From NCBI GenBank assembly GCA_023428245.1, contig JAEYYX010000073.1:1-19115 (forward strand): a DNA stretch of 19,115 bases, given 5' to 3'. The notes below the pieces were generated by a model. It made no database searches, was not told where the DNA came from, and was given only the letters and a program-made list of their open reading frames with translations. Below are positions 6,840 through 14,325 of this stretch, piece after piece. Every line of letters begins with the position of its first letter. Positions within the stretch are counted from its first letter, which is position 1. Made by a program: the position numbers and the translations under genes. This DNA comes from Pseudomonadota bacterium. Lineage in GTDB: Bacteria > Myxococcota_A > Polyangia > Polyangiales > Polyangiaceae.

Positions 6840-7382
6840 GGGTCAGCTCGATTTTCGGGAGCGCTCGCGCGCTCTGGTTCTCCCTTCGTTCGAGCCCGCC
6901 GTTTTCTTTCAGGCCTCGGGAATGCTCTGGCCGAATGTCGACCGCAGGCGGAGAGCCTGGTCGCGTCCCCTCGGGGATCTCGGCCTCGGTCTCCTTGGGG
7001 CGCTCGGGCCCCTCACCCGCGCGCAGCTTGCCCTCGAGGCGCAGCGGGAGCTCCTTCGAGCACCCTGAGCTCGCCTGAGCCTGCGCCGAGGGGCTAGCGA
7101 GCACGGAGTCAGAGGGCCCCTTGCCGCGCGGACCAACGGGAGCACGGCAAGGAGTCACAAATAGCTCACTCGAGGGGGAGCCCTAAGAATCATTTTCGGC
7201 GTTCCTGGAGCGGCTGACCCCAAAGTGTCGGGACCACCGGTGACGGCGGGAGTATCGGACCCGATCTGCGATCAAGACGGTGTCCGGCGGCCGAAATGAA
7301 AAGAGCCCGGCTGGATCGTGCCTCCCGCACCCTTGATGCGCTGGCGCGACCGCTGACCGAGCTCTCTCTTGGATGCCGAGAC
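6840..7382. other. intergenic region without supportable gene
   Basis: The region is 543 bases, very GC-rich up to about 7150. Several open frames exist (for example minus strand from 7158 and plus strand 6829-7068), but their Arg/Pro/Gly-rich translations lack domains and ribosome-binding sites, so I leave them out. An imperfect inverted pair, CATTTTCGGC near 7190-7199 and GCCGAAATG near 7290-7298, frames about 90 bases downstream of the lipoprotein gene that ends at 7383. Its meaning is unclear. Confidence 0.45.
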
Positions 7383-8636
7383 TTATTCCGGCACGCAGAA
7401 CTCACCTTCGCTCGTGAGATCGAAGGTATAGCCCTCGGGGCAGTCGCCGTCGTCGTTCGGGGGGCCGACGCAGACGTATTCGCCCTCGCTCGTGAGGTAG
7501 AGCTCGTAGTCGAGGATTGGGCAATCGTCGCCGGGAGGAGGTGGGCAATCGTCAGGCTCGACGAGGATCGTGTCCGTCTCTCCCTTCGCGGGCGAGGCGT
7601 GGACGTAGTCGATGTCCGTCTTGCAGAGGCCCGAGCCTCCGAAAGCTTCGGCGCGGATCCAGAGCTCGTACACCATGCGGAAGTCCCACTCGGGGGCGTC
7701 GGGGCTGTCCGAGTAGGTCGCAGGATCTTCGGGGCAGGGCGAGTTTTCGAGCTCGCAGTAGCCGCAGCCATTCAGGTTGCGGTGCATCGAGGAGCTGGCG
7801 GCGATGATGTCGTCCGCATCGCCTGCGTACATCTGCCCTTCACCGCCGGTCACGCCGAGAGAACCGTAACCACATGCAGCGCTGTCATCCTGGGAGATGA
7901 AGTCGACCTTCATGTGGAGCGAGAGGTCGTCATCACAGTTAAAGAGCTTGAGCTCGACGTGATCGCTGCCGACAAGGTCCTTGAAGGTGTGCCCGTACTT
8001 GGGCGCCTTGTCAGGCTTGTCCATCTTCTTGTCGTCCTTGGGCCCCTTCGGGGTCCAGCCCGTCTCTTCGGAGCACTCGCCATAGACGGTGTCGACGAAG
8101 TCAGGATCGAAGGTCACACGCACATGGACGTACTCGGTGCCCTGGTTGACCTCGGTGATGTATTCGACAGTGGCCGAGGGGGTCGTCTTGCGCGTCTCGC
8201 CATAAAAACACTCGACGCCGGCGTCGATGACCTGAACGTCGCCACCCTTGAGGAAGCCAGAGTCGTTACAGCCACCACCAGGGGGCGCACACTCAGACGC
8301 TGTCTCAGGACCACAGCCGGGCTTCAGAGGGCCCGCAGTGGTGCCGCCGCCGACGATCGGCGTGACGGGGATGAGCTGACGCCCGTCGCTCGTCTTTCCG
8401 TCGCTGCCGCTGCTTCCATTGTCGCCGTTTCCGCCGTTTCCGCCGTTTCCGCCTTTGCTGTCGCTGTCGTCCTTGTCGCCGGTGTCTCCGGAGTTCTTAC
8501 CGCCGCTTCCCTTGGGACCGGGGCCCTTCGAGCCTCCGTCGGTGAAGTCGTCGGCGCTGCCGCCGCAGGCGACACTCACGAGGCCAGTAAAAAGGGCGAT
8601 CACGGATGCTTTTTTGAGGAGTCTGCGCTTGATCAT
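7383..8636 (-). CDS. secreted Asp/Gly-rich lipoprotein, unknown function
   Basis: A 417-aa lipoprotein. The ATG at 8636 is chosen because it starts a textbook signal (MIKRRLLKKASVIALFTGLV, then SVAC with Cys at residue 24). An in-frame ATG at 8741 would bury that signal. The linker (~25-85) is Gly/Asp/Lys/Asn-rich and includes three GGN triplets encoded by a perfect 9-bp tandem repeat. The globular part has about 18 Cys, many acidic residues, and segments such as VEYITEVNQGTEYVHVRVTF that look beta-rich. The C-terminus is internally duplicated: YELYLTSEGEYVCV and YTFDLTSEGEFCV, each preceded by a CP-containing turn. The acidic loops might bind calcium, which is speculative. It lies 148 bases downstream of the VWA lipoprotein gene on the same strand. 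Confidence 0.82.
   Translation of the reverse strand: MIKRRLLKKASVIALFTGLVSVACGGSADDFTDGGSKGPGPKGSGGKNSGDTGDKDDSDSKGGNGGNGGNGDNGSSGSDGKTSDGRQLIPVTPIVGGGTTAGPLKPGCGPETASECAPPGGGCNDSGFLKGGDVQVIDAGVECFYGETRKTTPSATVEYITEVNQGTEYVHVRVTFDPDFVDTVYGECSEETGWTPKGPKDDKKMDKPDKAPKYGHTFKDLVGSDHVELKLFNCDDDLSLHMKVDFISQDDSAACGYGSLGVTGGEGQMYAGDADDIIAASSSMHRNLNGCGYCELENSPCPEDPATYSDSPDAPEWDFRMVYELWIRAEAFGGSGLCKTDIDYVHASPAKGETDTILVEPDDCPPPPGDDCPILDYELYLTSEGEYVCVGPPNDDGDCPEGYTFDLTSEGEFCVPE
8424..8450. repeat. 9-bp tandem repeat in lipoprotein linker
   Basis: Three perfect head-to-tail copies of GCCGTTTCC encode Gly-Gly-Asn triplets on the minus strand. Copy-number change would keep the reading frame and alter linker length. 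Confidence 0.7.
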
Positions 8637-8746
8637 GGGCTCTTGGCTTTCTCGACTCGGCGAGCGCCGGAGTCGCGTCTTCTCGGGTCTCTTGTGCGAG
8701 GAAAGGGCCGGTCCACGCTGCGGAACCGGGGATTTAATCATGAAGA

Positions 8747-8777
8747 ATTAGAATGGACGAGCTAAAATGCATGACAA
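8747..8777 (-). promoter_or_regulatory. possible sigma-70-like promoter for the 7383-8636 lipoprotein
   Basis: On the minus strand TTGTCA (8777-8772) and TCTAAT (8752-8747) resemble -35 and -10 hexamers. The 19-bp spacing is longer than ideal. It lies in an AT-rich stretch about 110 bases upstream of the lipoprotein start. Confidence 0.25.
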
Positions 8778-8785
8778 GGTGTCAT
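8771..8785 (-). terminator. 6-bp stem / 3-nt loop at the end of the VWA lipoprotein gene
   Basis: ATGACA-AGG-TGTCAT is a perfect inverted repeat touching the stop codon of the VWA gene. Read on the minus strand it is followed by GCATTTTAG. This could be a weak intrinsic terminator, or a protein-binding palindrome for the next gene. Confidence 0.35.
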
Positions 8786-9984
8786 CATTTGATGATGTCC
8801 ACGTCGAGGGGGCAGCCGAGCGAGTAGAAGAGCTGTTGGCCGCGGCTGCGGACTTCTGAGCAGGCTTCAGGACAAAGCTCGATGCGCTTCGGGTCCTCGG
8901 GGTTGTCGAAGAAGTACCCGAGGCCATCCTTCGCGCAGGCGGGAGCGTCGTCGACGCGCGAGAAGCCTGCGTAGGCGCAGGCAGTGTCGACGTAGGCGAC
9001 CGTTGATTCATCGTAGTTCAATGCCTCGGAGGTCGTGCTCCGGACGATCTCGAAGTCACAGGGGATCTGGGCGGAGATGCGAATGCGGCGGAAGGCGTCG
9101 AGAACCTGCTCTTGATTGTCGAGGTCGGCGAGATAGGCCGAGCCCGTGCCGCCGGCTTCAGCGATCTCGTTCAAGTTGGTAAGCGACGGACCGACGCCGA
9201 GGACGTAGGTGAGAAGGCCCGTCTCTTCGTAACAGGTCTGGGCTGCCTCGATCGCGTCCTTGAGGGTCGGTGAGCAGTCGGGAGTCGCGGGAGCTTTCGG
9301 CTCGCCATCGGTGACGAGGAGAATCGAAGTGAACGCACTTTTCGACTCTTTGCGATGCTCGACGGCGAGGTCACAGGCGGCGCGGATGGCTGCGCCGGTT
9401 GGGGTTTCGCCCGTGGGCGCTTGAGAGTCGAGGGCCGAAAGGAGGGCGTTAGCGTGGTCGGGCAGGACTCCAAAGGGAACGGCGAGCTTTCGATAGTCCG
9501 CCGGGTCACAGCTCGTCTCTTGGAGAGGCATTTGACCGAAGAACGTGAGCCCGATGCCGATGCCTGAGCTCTCTTCCGCCTTCAGGAACGAGTCCAGGGC
9601 GCCGCGCACGATGTCGAGGCGTGTCGCGCCGGTCTCCTCGTCGACCTTCGTCGCCATCGAGCCTGACTCATCGAACACCAGGAGGAGATCGAGAGCCGCG
9701 GCCTCTCCTTCAAAGACAGATCCCGAGCAGCCTTCCGCCAAACTCAGAGCTCGGCACTGTCCACTCGGCTCGCGTCCATCGAGGTCCTTGTCGGAGCCAG
9801 AACCTGAGCCTGACCCTTTGCCATCGCCGTCTGAGCCGCTCTGGAGCCCGTCCGAGCCATCATCGCTATCCCCGACCAAGAGCCCGTCGTCGCTCTCCCC
9901 ATCTGAGCCGCAGGCGACGAAAGCCAAGGAAAGTCCAAGAACCGACAGCAGGGCCCGGGGCAGGCCGCGCGATAGCGATTGCAT
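8785..9984 (-). CDS. VWA-domain lipoprotein
   Basis: A 399-aa exported protein with a von Willebrand factor type A domain, which normally binds protein ligands through a metal ion. The signal ends in SLAFVAC (lipid Cys at residue 25). A Gly/Ser/Asp linker (~26-70, with SGSGSGSD) follows. The VWA domain spans about residues 97-300 and its MIDAS appears complete: LLLVFDESGS (D105, S107, S109), the PTGETPTGAA threonine loop (191-199), and LLVTDGEP (D226). A ~95-residue Cys-rich tail (eight or so Cys) follows and probably forms disulfides. No strong ribosome-binding site is visible before the ATG at 9984. It is probably surface-exposed, with a role in adhesion or complex assembly by inference. 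It is followed on the same strand by another lipoprotein gene. Confidence 0.88.
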   Translation of the reverse strand: MQSLSRGLPRALLSVLGLSLAFVACGSDGESDDGLLVGDSDDGSDGLQSGSDGDGKGSGSGSGSDKDLDGREPSGQCRALSLAEGCSGSVFEGEAAALDLLLVFDESGSMATKVDEETGATRLDIVRGALDSFLKAEESSGIGIGLTFFGQMPLQETSCDPADYRKLAVPFGVLPDHANALLSALDSQAPTGETPTGAAIRAACDLAVEHRKESKSAFTSILLVTDGEPKAPATPDCSPTLKDAIEAAQTCYEETGLLTYVLGVGPSLTNLNEIAEAGGTGSAYLADLDNQEQVLDAFRRIRISAQIPCDFEIVRSTTSEALNYDESTVAYVDTACAYAGFSRVDDAPACAKDGLGYFFDNPEDPKRIELCPEACSEVRSRGQQLFYSLGCPLDVDIIK

Positions 9985-10178
9985 GGGAGGCTAGGTGACG
10001 GCTGGCGCCCGGCGCGGCTCAAAAAAGTGAAGGGGATCGGCTCAGGGGGGCCCGTTCCAGCCCTCATGGCGCGCGAAAAATCCAATCAAGTCAACCAGAA
10101 GGGCGAGTCGCCTGCTTTCCGTTCGGGACTGCTTCCCGCGGCAGGATTCCTCTCCGGAGGGCGGGGAGAGGCGGCGGG

Positions 10179-10192
10179 CGCACTTCTGTGCG
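10179..10192 (+). promoter_or_regulatory. stem-loop just upstream of the sigma factor start
   Basis: CGCAC-TTCT-GTGCG forms a 5-bp stem with a tetraloop, followed by AATTTTGA, 15 bases before the ATG at 10208. It may be a leader hairpin influencing translation or transcription of the sigma factor operon. No recognisable ribosome-binding site lies between it and the start. Confidence 0.3.
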
Positions 10193-10207
10193 AATTTTGA
10201 GCCGCGG

Positions 10208-10867
10208 ATGGCGACGGATGACACCTTACCCAAAGTGCTGCCCGCCTCCGCTGTCAGGCCTGCGACGAGCTCCGGCTCGGTCGTGCCCTTGCGCCCGGAG
10301 ATCGCGATCGCACAAGGGCTCAAGGACGGCGAGCCTTGGGCTGCTCACGCCCTCTTCGAACGCTACTCAGCGTCGACACTCCGGCTGCTGCGCCGGGTGC
10401 TCGGTCACGAACGGCATATCGACATGGATGACGTGCTTCATGACGTATTCGTCGAAGCTCTGACGAGCGCTCACACGCTCAAAGATCCGCTCGCCCTCGG
10501 CGGATGGCTCCGGAAGCTCGCTGTCCACACCGCCTACCGCACGATTCGGCGGCGCAAGGCGCGGCGCTGGCTCGTGTTCTGGGAGCCGAGTGAGCTGCCC
10601 GAGGTGAGCTACGATGCTGTTGACTATCCTGCGAGGGAGTCGTGCCAGGCGGCTTATCGCGTGCTGGAGAAGCTTTCCACCGAGGAACACCTGGCGTTCG
10701 CCCTGCGTCACCTCGAAGGCCAAGAGCTCACGGAAGTGGCTCAGAATCTCGGGGTGTCCTTGGCGACAGCGAAGCGGAGGCTCGCCAAAGCCGAGCGGCG
10801 GTTTGAGATGTTTGCGTCCCGTGAGCCGAGTCTCGGCTCATTTTTCGCCGACAAGGAGGCGCCATGA
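10208..10867 (+). CDS. ECF-type RNA polymerase sigma factor
   Basis: A 219-aa sigma-70 family factor of ECF architecture. After a ~40-residue variable N-terminal extension comes sigma region 2 (about residues 46-118): HALFERYSASTLRLLRRVLG, the DMDDVLHDVFVEAL core-binding helix, and GGWLRKLAVHTAYRTIRRRKAR for -10 recognition. A short linker follows, then region 4 (about 150-200) with a helix-turn-helix (LTEVAQNLGVSLATAKRRLAKA). There is no region 3. It is the first gene of an operon: its stop overlaps the next ATG (ATGA), and that next gene encodes a FecR-domain protein, the expected regulator. It probably responds to an envelope signal. I could not identify an autoregulatory promoter. Confidence 0.92.
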   Translation: MATDDTLPKVLPASAVRPATSSGSVVPLRPEIAIAQGLKDGEPWAAHALFERYSASTLRLLRRVLGHERHIDMDDVLHDVFVEALTSAHTLKDPLALGGWLRKLAVHTAYRTIRRRKARRWLVFWEPSELPEVSYDAVDYPARESCQAAYRVLEKLSTEEHLAFALRHLEGQELTEVAQNLGVSLATAKRRLAKAERRFEMFASREPSLGSFFADKEAP

Positions 10868-12126
10868 GGTTCGATACGGAGCGCCTGCGAGCTGAGCTCG
10901 AGCGGATGGAGGAGAGCGAGCCCGAGCTCCTCGGGCGAGTGGGGGCGCGCCTGAGCGCTTTGGAGAGGAAGCGGCAGACCCCTCGGCTCTTCTGGGGACT
11001 CGCTTTCGCTTCCTGTTTGGTGGTGGGACTTGCCCTTTATTTTGTCGCGTGGCCGAGTCCTGAGCTCGAGGCCATCGCACGCATTGACGGCAGCGAGAGC
11101 AGCATCGTCGGGCGCTGGGTCAAGACGGGCGAGGAGACGCGCCAGGTTCATTTCTCGGACGGAAGTCAGCTCGCGCTGTTCCCAAACACCGAGGTCAAGG
11201 TCGAGAGCGCGAGCCACGAGCAGACGCGGGTACGGCTCGGCGAAGGCCGGACCCACGTCCACGTGATCCATAACAAGGCCACCGACTACCGGTTCCAGGC
11301 GGGACCTTTCGAAATTCGAGTCACCGGAACCAAGTTCGACTTGGCCTGGCAATCCAAAGAGAAGCACCTCGAGCTCGTGTTGCTCGAAGGAGGCGTCTTG
11401 GTGACGGGTCCGGGAGTGGAGGCGCCGCGTAAGGTGGGCCCGGGGGAGTTCTTACAGCTCGATGCGCTGGAAGGACGGGCTGGCGAAGCGCTCCGTGAGG
11501 AAGCTCGAGCGGGCGAAAGTGACGCTGGTAGCTCGCCAGCGGCGGAGAGCGAGCCGTTCCTCGAGAGCTCTCGCGAACCATCGGTGCCGACCCGTGAATC
11601 CAGGGAACAGGCGCTCGGGCCTGCTCGCGCAGAGCAAAAGGGCGCGGGACAGCCGCCCGAGGCTGCTCCCGCGAGCGTGGAGAGTGCGAGTTGGCAAGCG
11701 CTCCTCGAATCCGGGCGGCGTGGTCCAGCTGTGCGCGCGGCGGAAGCGAGAGGCGCTGCGAGTGCGCTGAGCGCAGCGCCCACTTCCTCTCTCTTCGCCT
11801 TGGCCCAGGCGGCGCGCCTCGAAGGATCGCCTCGTTTTGCGCGAGAACTGTTGCTCGGGCTGCGGGAGACCCGGGGAGAGCGTGGACAAACTGCGTTTTA
11901 TCTGGGAAAAATCGAGTACGACCAGCTTGGGAAAAAAGCTGAGGCAAAGAAGTGGTTCGAGACGTATTTGCGCGAGGCTCCGACCGGCACGTTCGCGGAG
12001 CAAGCATGGGCGCGGCTCTTCGAACTCGCTGGCTCGGGAGAACAAGGCAGGAAGCTCGCTCGCGAGTACCTCGAACGTTATCCCTCGGGCGCTTCCTCCG
12101 CGCGAGCGCGTTCGCTTTTGCACTGA
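10864..12126 (+). CDS. FecR-domain anti-sigma-like membrane protein with TPR-like C-terminus
   Basis: The probable regulator of the preceding sigma factor. Its N-terminal ~40 residues are charged and cytoplasmic, residues ~42-62 form one membrane helix, and the rest lies in the periplasm. The FecR domain covers about residues 84-200 (VHFSDGSQLALFPNTEVKVE, GPFEIRVTGTKFDLAW, LVLLEGGVLVTGPG, VGPGEFLQL). A disordered Glu/Ser/Ala linker (~205-285) follows. The final ~130 residues contain helical-repeat segments (FARELLLGLRETRGERGQTA, AEAKKWFETYLREAPTGTFA) resembling TPR/Sel1-like modules, perhaps for sensing or docking a partner. A strong site, AAGGAGG, lies four bases before the ATG, whose A overlaps the sigma stop. 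The FecR-plus-TPR arrangement is common in myxobacteria, whereas classical FecR lacks the repeats. Confidence 0.88.
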   Translation: MRFDTERLRAELERMEESEPELLGRVGARLSALERKRQTPRLFWGLAFASCLVVGLALYFVAWPSPELEAIARIDGSESSIVGRWVKTGEETRQVHFSDGSQLALFPNTEVKVESASHEQTRVRLGEGRTHVHVIHNKATDYRFQAGPFEIRVTGTKFDLAWQSKEKHLELVLLEGGVLVTGPGVEAPRKVGPGEFLQLDALEGRAGEALREEARAGESDAGSSPAAESEPFLESSREPSVPTRESREQALGPARAEQKGAGQPPEAAPASVESASWQALLESGRRGPAVRAAEARGAASALSAAPTSSLFALAQAARLEGSPRFARELLLGLRETRGERGQTAFYLGKIEYDQLGKKAEAKKWFETYLREAPTGTFAEQAWARLFELAGSGEQGRKLAREYLERYPSGASSARARSLLH

Positions 12127-13013
12127 CGTTGAGCTCATGGGCAAATGCCGCTGCGCGGGTGCTCGTCGTCGTAGCGCCTGAGCAGGAGGGTCATGCGGAG
12201 CGCATCGAGGAAGAGCTGCACGTGCTCGGTTACTCGACCTCAAGGGCTCGGGCGACGCCGCCGTCCCTCGAGAAGCTGCGCTCCGGTGAGGTGGATGCTG
12301 TTGTCGTTGTCGAGGGCCCCCATCAGACGAAGTACTACGTTCTTCGGAAGGGGGAGGTCATCGTGGAGACCGAGCTCGAAGATTCCAAAGATCCTGACGC
12401 CGTGCCCCTGAAGACGGCGGAGGGCGTTCGCTCGACGCTTCGGGCTGAGGCGGAGCGGGCGCGATCCGAAGTTCCCCTCGCCGAGATCGGCGCGGGGCTT
12501 CTCTTCGACGCCACAAGCTACACCCAGCCCCGACTCGGCCTCGAGGGGACAGGGCTTTTCCAGATCAGCCGCGGGCTTTTTCTCGGCCCACGAATCCGGG
12601 GCACGATCAAGAGTGACTACGGCGCGCACAACTCGGAGCTCGGGGCGTCGAATTTGGTTCTCGGGCTCCTGGGATGTGGTGTGCTGCCGGCGGGGGCCGT
12701 CGTGAGACTCGGGCTCTGTGGGTCGGCGGGCGCCCGAGCCATCTTCCTGAGCGGTATCCGCGGCCCGCAGAAAGGAGAGAGCGCAGGAGCGATCTGGGGT
12801 CCGGTGTTCGGAGGGGCCGCGAGCGTGACCTATGAGCTGAGTGAGAACTTCGCTCTCCGAAGCGCGCTGAGTCTCGACGTGGGCTTTGGGGCGCATAGTG
12901 GCCCCGAGGAGCTGCCGAAGCGCTCGACAGACCTGCTCGCCGAGAAAGGTCAGTCTTCTTATTTCGGCGTAGACGTCGGGCTCGGCTTCGCCGCCGTGTA
13001 CCTTCTGCGTTAA
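12006..13013 (+). CDS. exported protein with putative outer-membrane beta-barrel domain
   Basis: Third gene of the sigma operon (335 aa from the ATG at 12006). That start lies 121 nt inside the preceding gene in another frame and has GCGGAGC just upstream. A start further upstream at 11952 (GTG) is possible but would only lengthen the N-terminus. A long basic n-region precedes a hydrophobic signal (ASAFAFALTLSSWANA, cleavage about residue 48). Residues ~50-150 form an alpha/beta-like domain (RVLVVVAPEQEGHAERIEEEL, VDAVVVVEGPHQTKYYVL). The C-terminal ~180 residues alternate polar and hydrophobic, Gly-rich strands and end in VDVGLGFAAVYLLR, suggesting a small beta-barrel. Co-expression with a sigma/anti-sigma pair suggests it is a sensor or target of that circuit. 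Confidence 0.78.
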   Translation: MGAALRTRWLGRTRQEARSRVPRTLSLGRFLRASAFAFALTLSSWANAAARVLVVVAPEQEGHAERIEEELHVLGYSTSRARATPPSLEKLRSGEVDAVVVVEGPHQTKYYVLRKGEVIVETELEDSKDPDAVPLKTAEGVRSTLRAEAERARSEVPLAEIGAGLLFDATSYTQPRLGLEGTGLFQISRGLFLGPRIRGTIKSDYGAHNSELGASNLVLGLLGCGVLPAGAVVRLGLCGSAGARAIFLSGIRGPQKGESAGAIWGPVFGGAASVTYELSENFALRSALSLDVGFGAHSGPEELPKRSTDLLAEKGQSSYFGVDVGLGFAAVYLLR

Positions 13014-13030
13014 CGCTCAGGCGTCCTTTT
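13013..13030 (+). terminator. short hairpin with T-run after the sigma operon
   Basis: ACGC-TCAG-GCGT followed by CC and TTTT begins at the last base of the TAA stop. With only a 4-bp stem it is a weak terminator candidate, in the narrow gap between convergent genes. Confidence 0.3.
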
Positions 13031-13095
13031 CGCCGAATCTGCCCGTTCGAGTACCGCGCCCGACGAAGACGCTCAGACAGCGTGCGCTCTCGTCC

Positions 13096-14190
13096 TCAGA
13101 AGCAGCCGCAGCCGCTCCCACTCGAACAAGCGAGCAGCGCGAGTGCCCTGGTGAGCGAGCCACTCGCGTCCTCGATGACGTCTTGACAGGTGTCGGGACG
13201 ATAACAATCCACTCCCGAGCAGCCACTTGCAGTGGCACAAGCGAGGATGTTCCAACAGCCGCTGTCCCCGAGACAACCAAGGATTTCGCTGCCGCATGTC
13301 GGACAGAGACACTGGCCACAGGTCGAGCCGAGGGCGGTCTGGCAGGCATTGATGAACGTGCCCCCGACTCCCTGGTTACCCGCAGAACCGCCGGCACTGA
13401 TGCTGCCGCCTGCGTTGACTGCGCCGCCGACGTTCATGCTGCCGCCAGAGGCGCCTGAACCACCCACGTTGGCACGCCCGCCCACTCCGCCGCCTGCCGA
13501 GCCGCCGCTGTTGATGCTCCCGCCGGCGCCACTGCCGCCTGCTCCGCCGCCGCAGGCGCCGCAATCCTGGGCATTTTCGATACAAACCTCGTCCCAAGCG
13601 AACTCGCAGCAGTAGAGGTCTCGCGAGCACACGCAGACCAAGGTCTCGAGATCGTCACAGCCCGCCAGTGCGGGCGGGCCGACTGAGCAGCAGTTCCCCG
13701 GGCCTCCGCCTTGGCCGCCGGCGGATGAGCCGCCTGAGGTCTGAATGGACCCGCCGGCGGAGATGCCGCCGGTGTTGAACTGGCCGCCGATAGCCGCGCC
13801 ACCGGTGCCCGGCAGACCGCCCACGCTCTGTCCGCCTCCGGCGGGGGTGAGCGAACCGCCCACATTGATTCCGCCGCCTGTCGATGGCCCGCCGCCTCCG
13901 CCTCCGCTTCCGGAGTCGCCCTCACAAACGCCGCACTCTCCGAAAGGGACGGTGAGCGCACAGCGCGCCGACCAACGGTCTGAGCAACAGGAGGGATCGA
14001 AGCCGCATACGCACTCCTCGATCGCCTTGTCGGAACAGCCGGGGCCCGAGTGAGCGGAGCAACAGTCGTGGCTTGGGCCTGCCGACCCGCCTGCCCCCGG
14101 GAAGTAGTCCGACGTATCCGTGCGGGCTCCACAGGCTCCCATGAAGAGTGAACTGCCGAGGAGCAGGGCCGCGGACCGAACGAAGCGCAT
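13096..14190 (-). CDS. Cys-rich, Gly-repeat lipoprotein
   Basis: A 364-aa exported lipoprotein with signal MRFVRSAALLLGSSLFMGAC (Cys at residue 20). Two homologous Cys-rich modules are visible, residues 43-89 and 167-213, each of pattern CC...C...CVC...CC...W...C...CGxC. A third Cys-rich region (283-364) contains CGQCLCPTCG, CLGDSGCWNILAC and GCSGVDCY. These modules recur in secreted proteins of myxobacteria and probably fold through disulfides. Between them lie two long low-complexity Gly/Ser/Asn linkers of GGS-x-N-x-GG type (about 91-166 and 214-280). No enzymatic function is evident; a surface or matrix role is inferred. The gene is divergent from folB-like (135 bases apart) and convergent with the sigma operon. 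No clear ribosome-binding site is seen at the ATG at 14190. Confidence 0.83.
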   Translation of the reverse strand: MRFVRSAALLLGSSLFMGACGARTDTSDYFPGAGGSAGPSHDCCSAHSGPGCSDKAIEECVCGFDPSCCSDRWSARCALTVPFGECGVCEGDSGSGGGGGGPSTGGGINVGGSLTPAGGGQSVGGLPGTGGAAIGGQFNTGGISAGGSIQTSGGSSAGGQGGGPGNCCSVGPPALAGCDDLETLVCVCSRDLYCCEFAWDEVCIENAQDCGACGGGAGGSGAGGSINSGGSAGGGVGGRANVGGSGASGGSMNVGGAVNAGGSISAGGSAGNQGVGGTFINACQTALGSTCGQCLCPTCGSEILGCLGDSGCWNILACATASGCSGVDCYRPDTCQDVIEDASGSLTRALALLACSSGSGCGCF

Positions 14191-14325
14191 ACGGGCCCCA
14201 GGTTAGCAGGTCTCTCGGAGGCGGGCGAAAAAGGACCACTGGATTTTGGAAGCCCAAGGGTCGGGGGCTTGCGCCCGTAGCGGCCGAGAACTAGACGCGA
14301 GAGCCGTCCGAGCGAGAGGCTGTCC

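Noticed and set aside
6532..7158. Minus-strand open frame extending across the intergenic region upstream of the 6003-6839 gene
   Set aside because: Its second half overlaps that gene out of frame, and the upstream half is Pro/Glu/Arg-rich without start-site support or a recognisable domain.
8424..8450. Short direct repeats considered as a CRISPR array
   Set aside because: The repeats are 9 bp, have no spacers, and lie in frame inside a protein linker.
7296..8765. 489-codon plus-strand open frame rich in Val/Arg/Asp
   Set aside because: It is antisense to the acidic lipoprotein; its composition mirrors that gene's codons and it has no domain motif.
13013..13095. Second hairpin ACGCT-CAGAC-AGCGT (13069-13083) as a bidirectional terminator
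   Set aside because: It has no T-run on either side and short stems are common in sequence this GC-rich.
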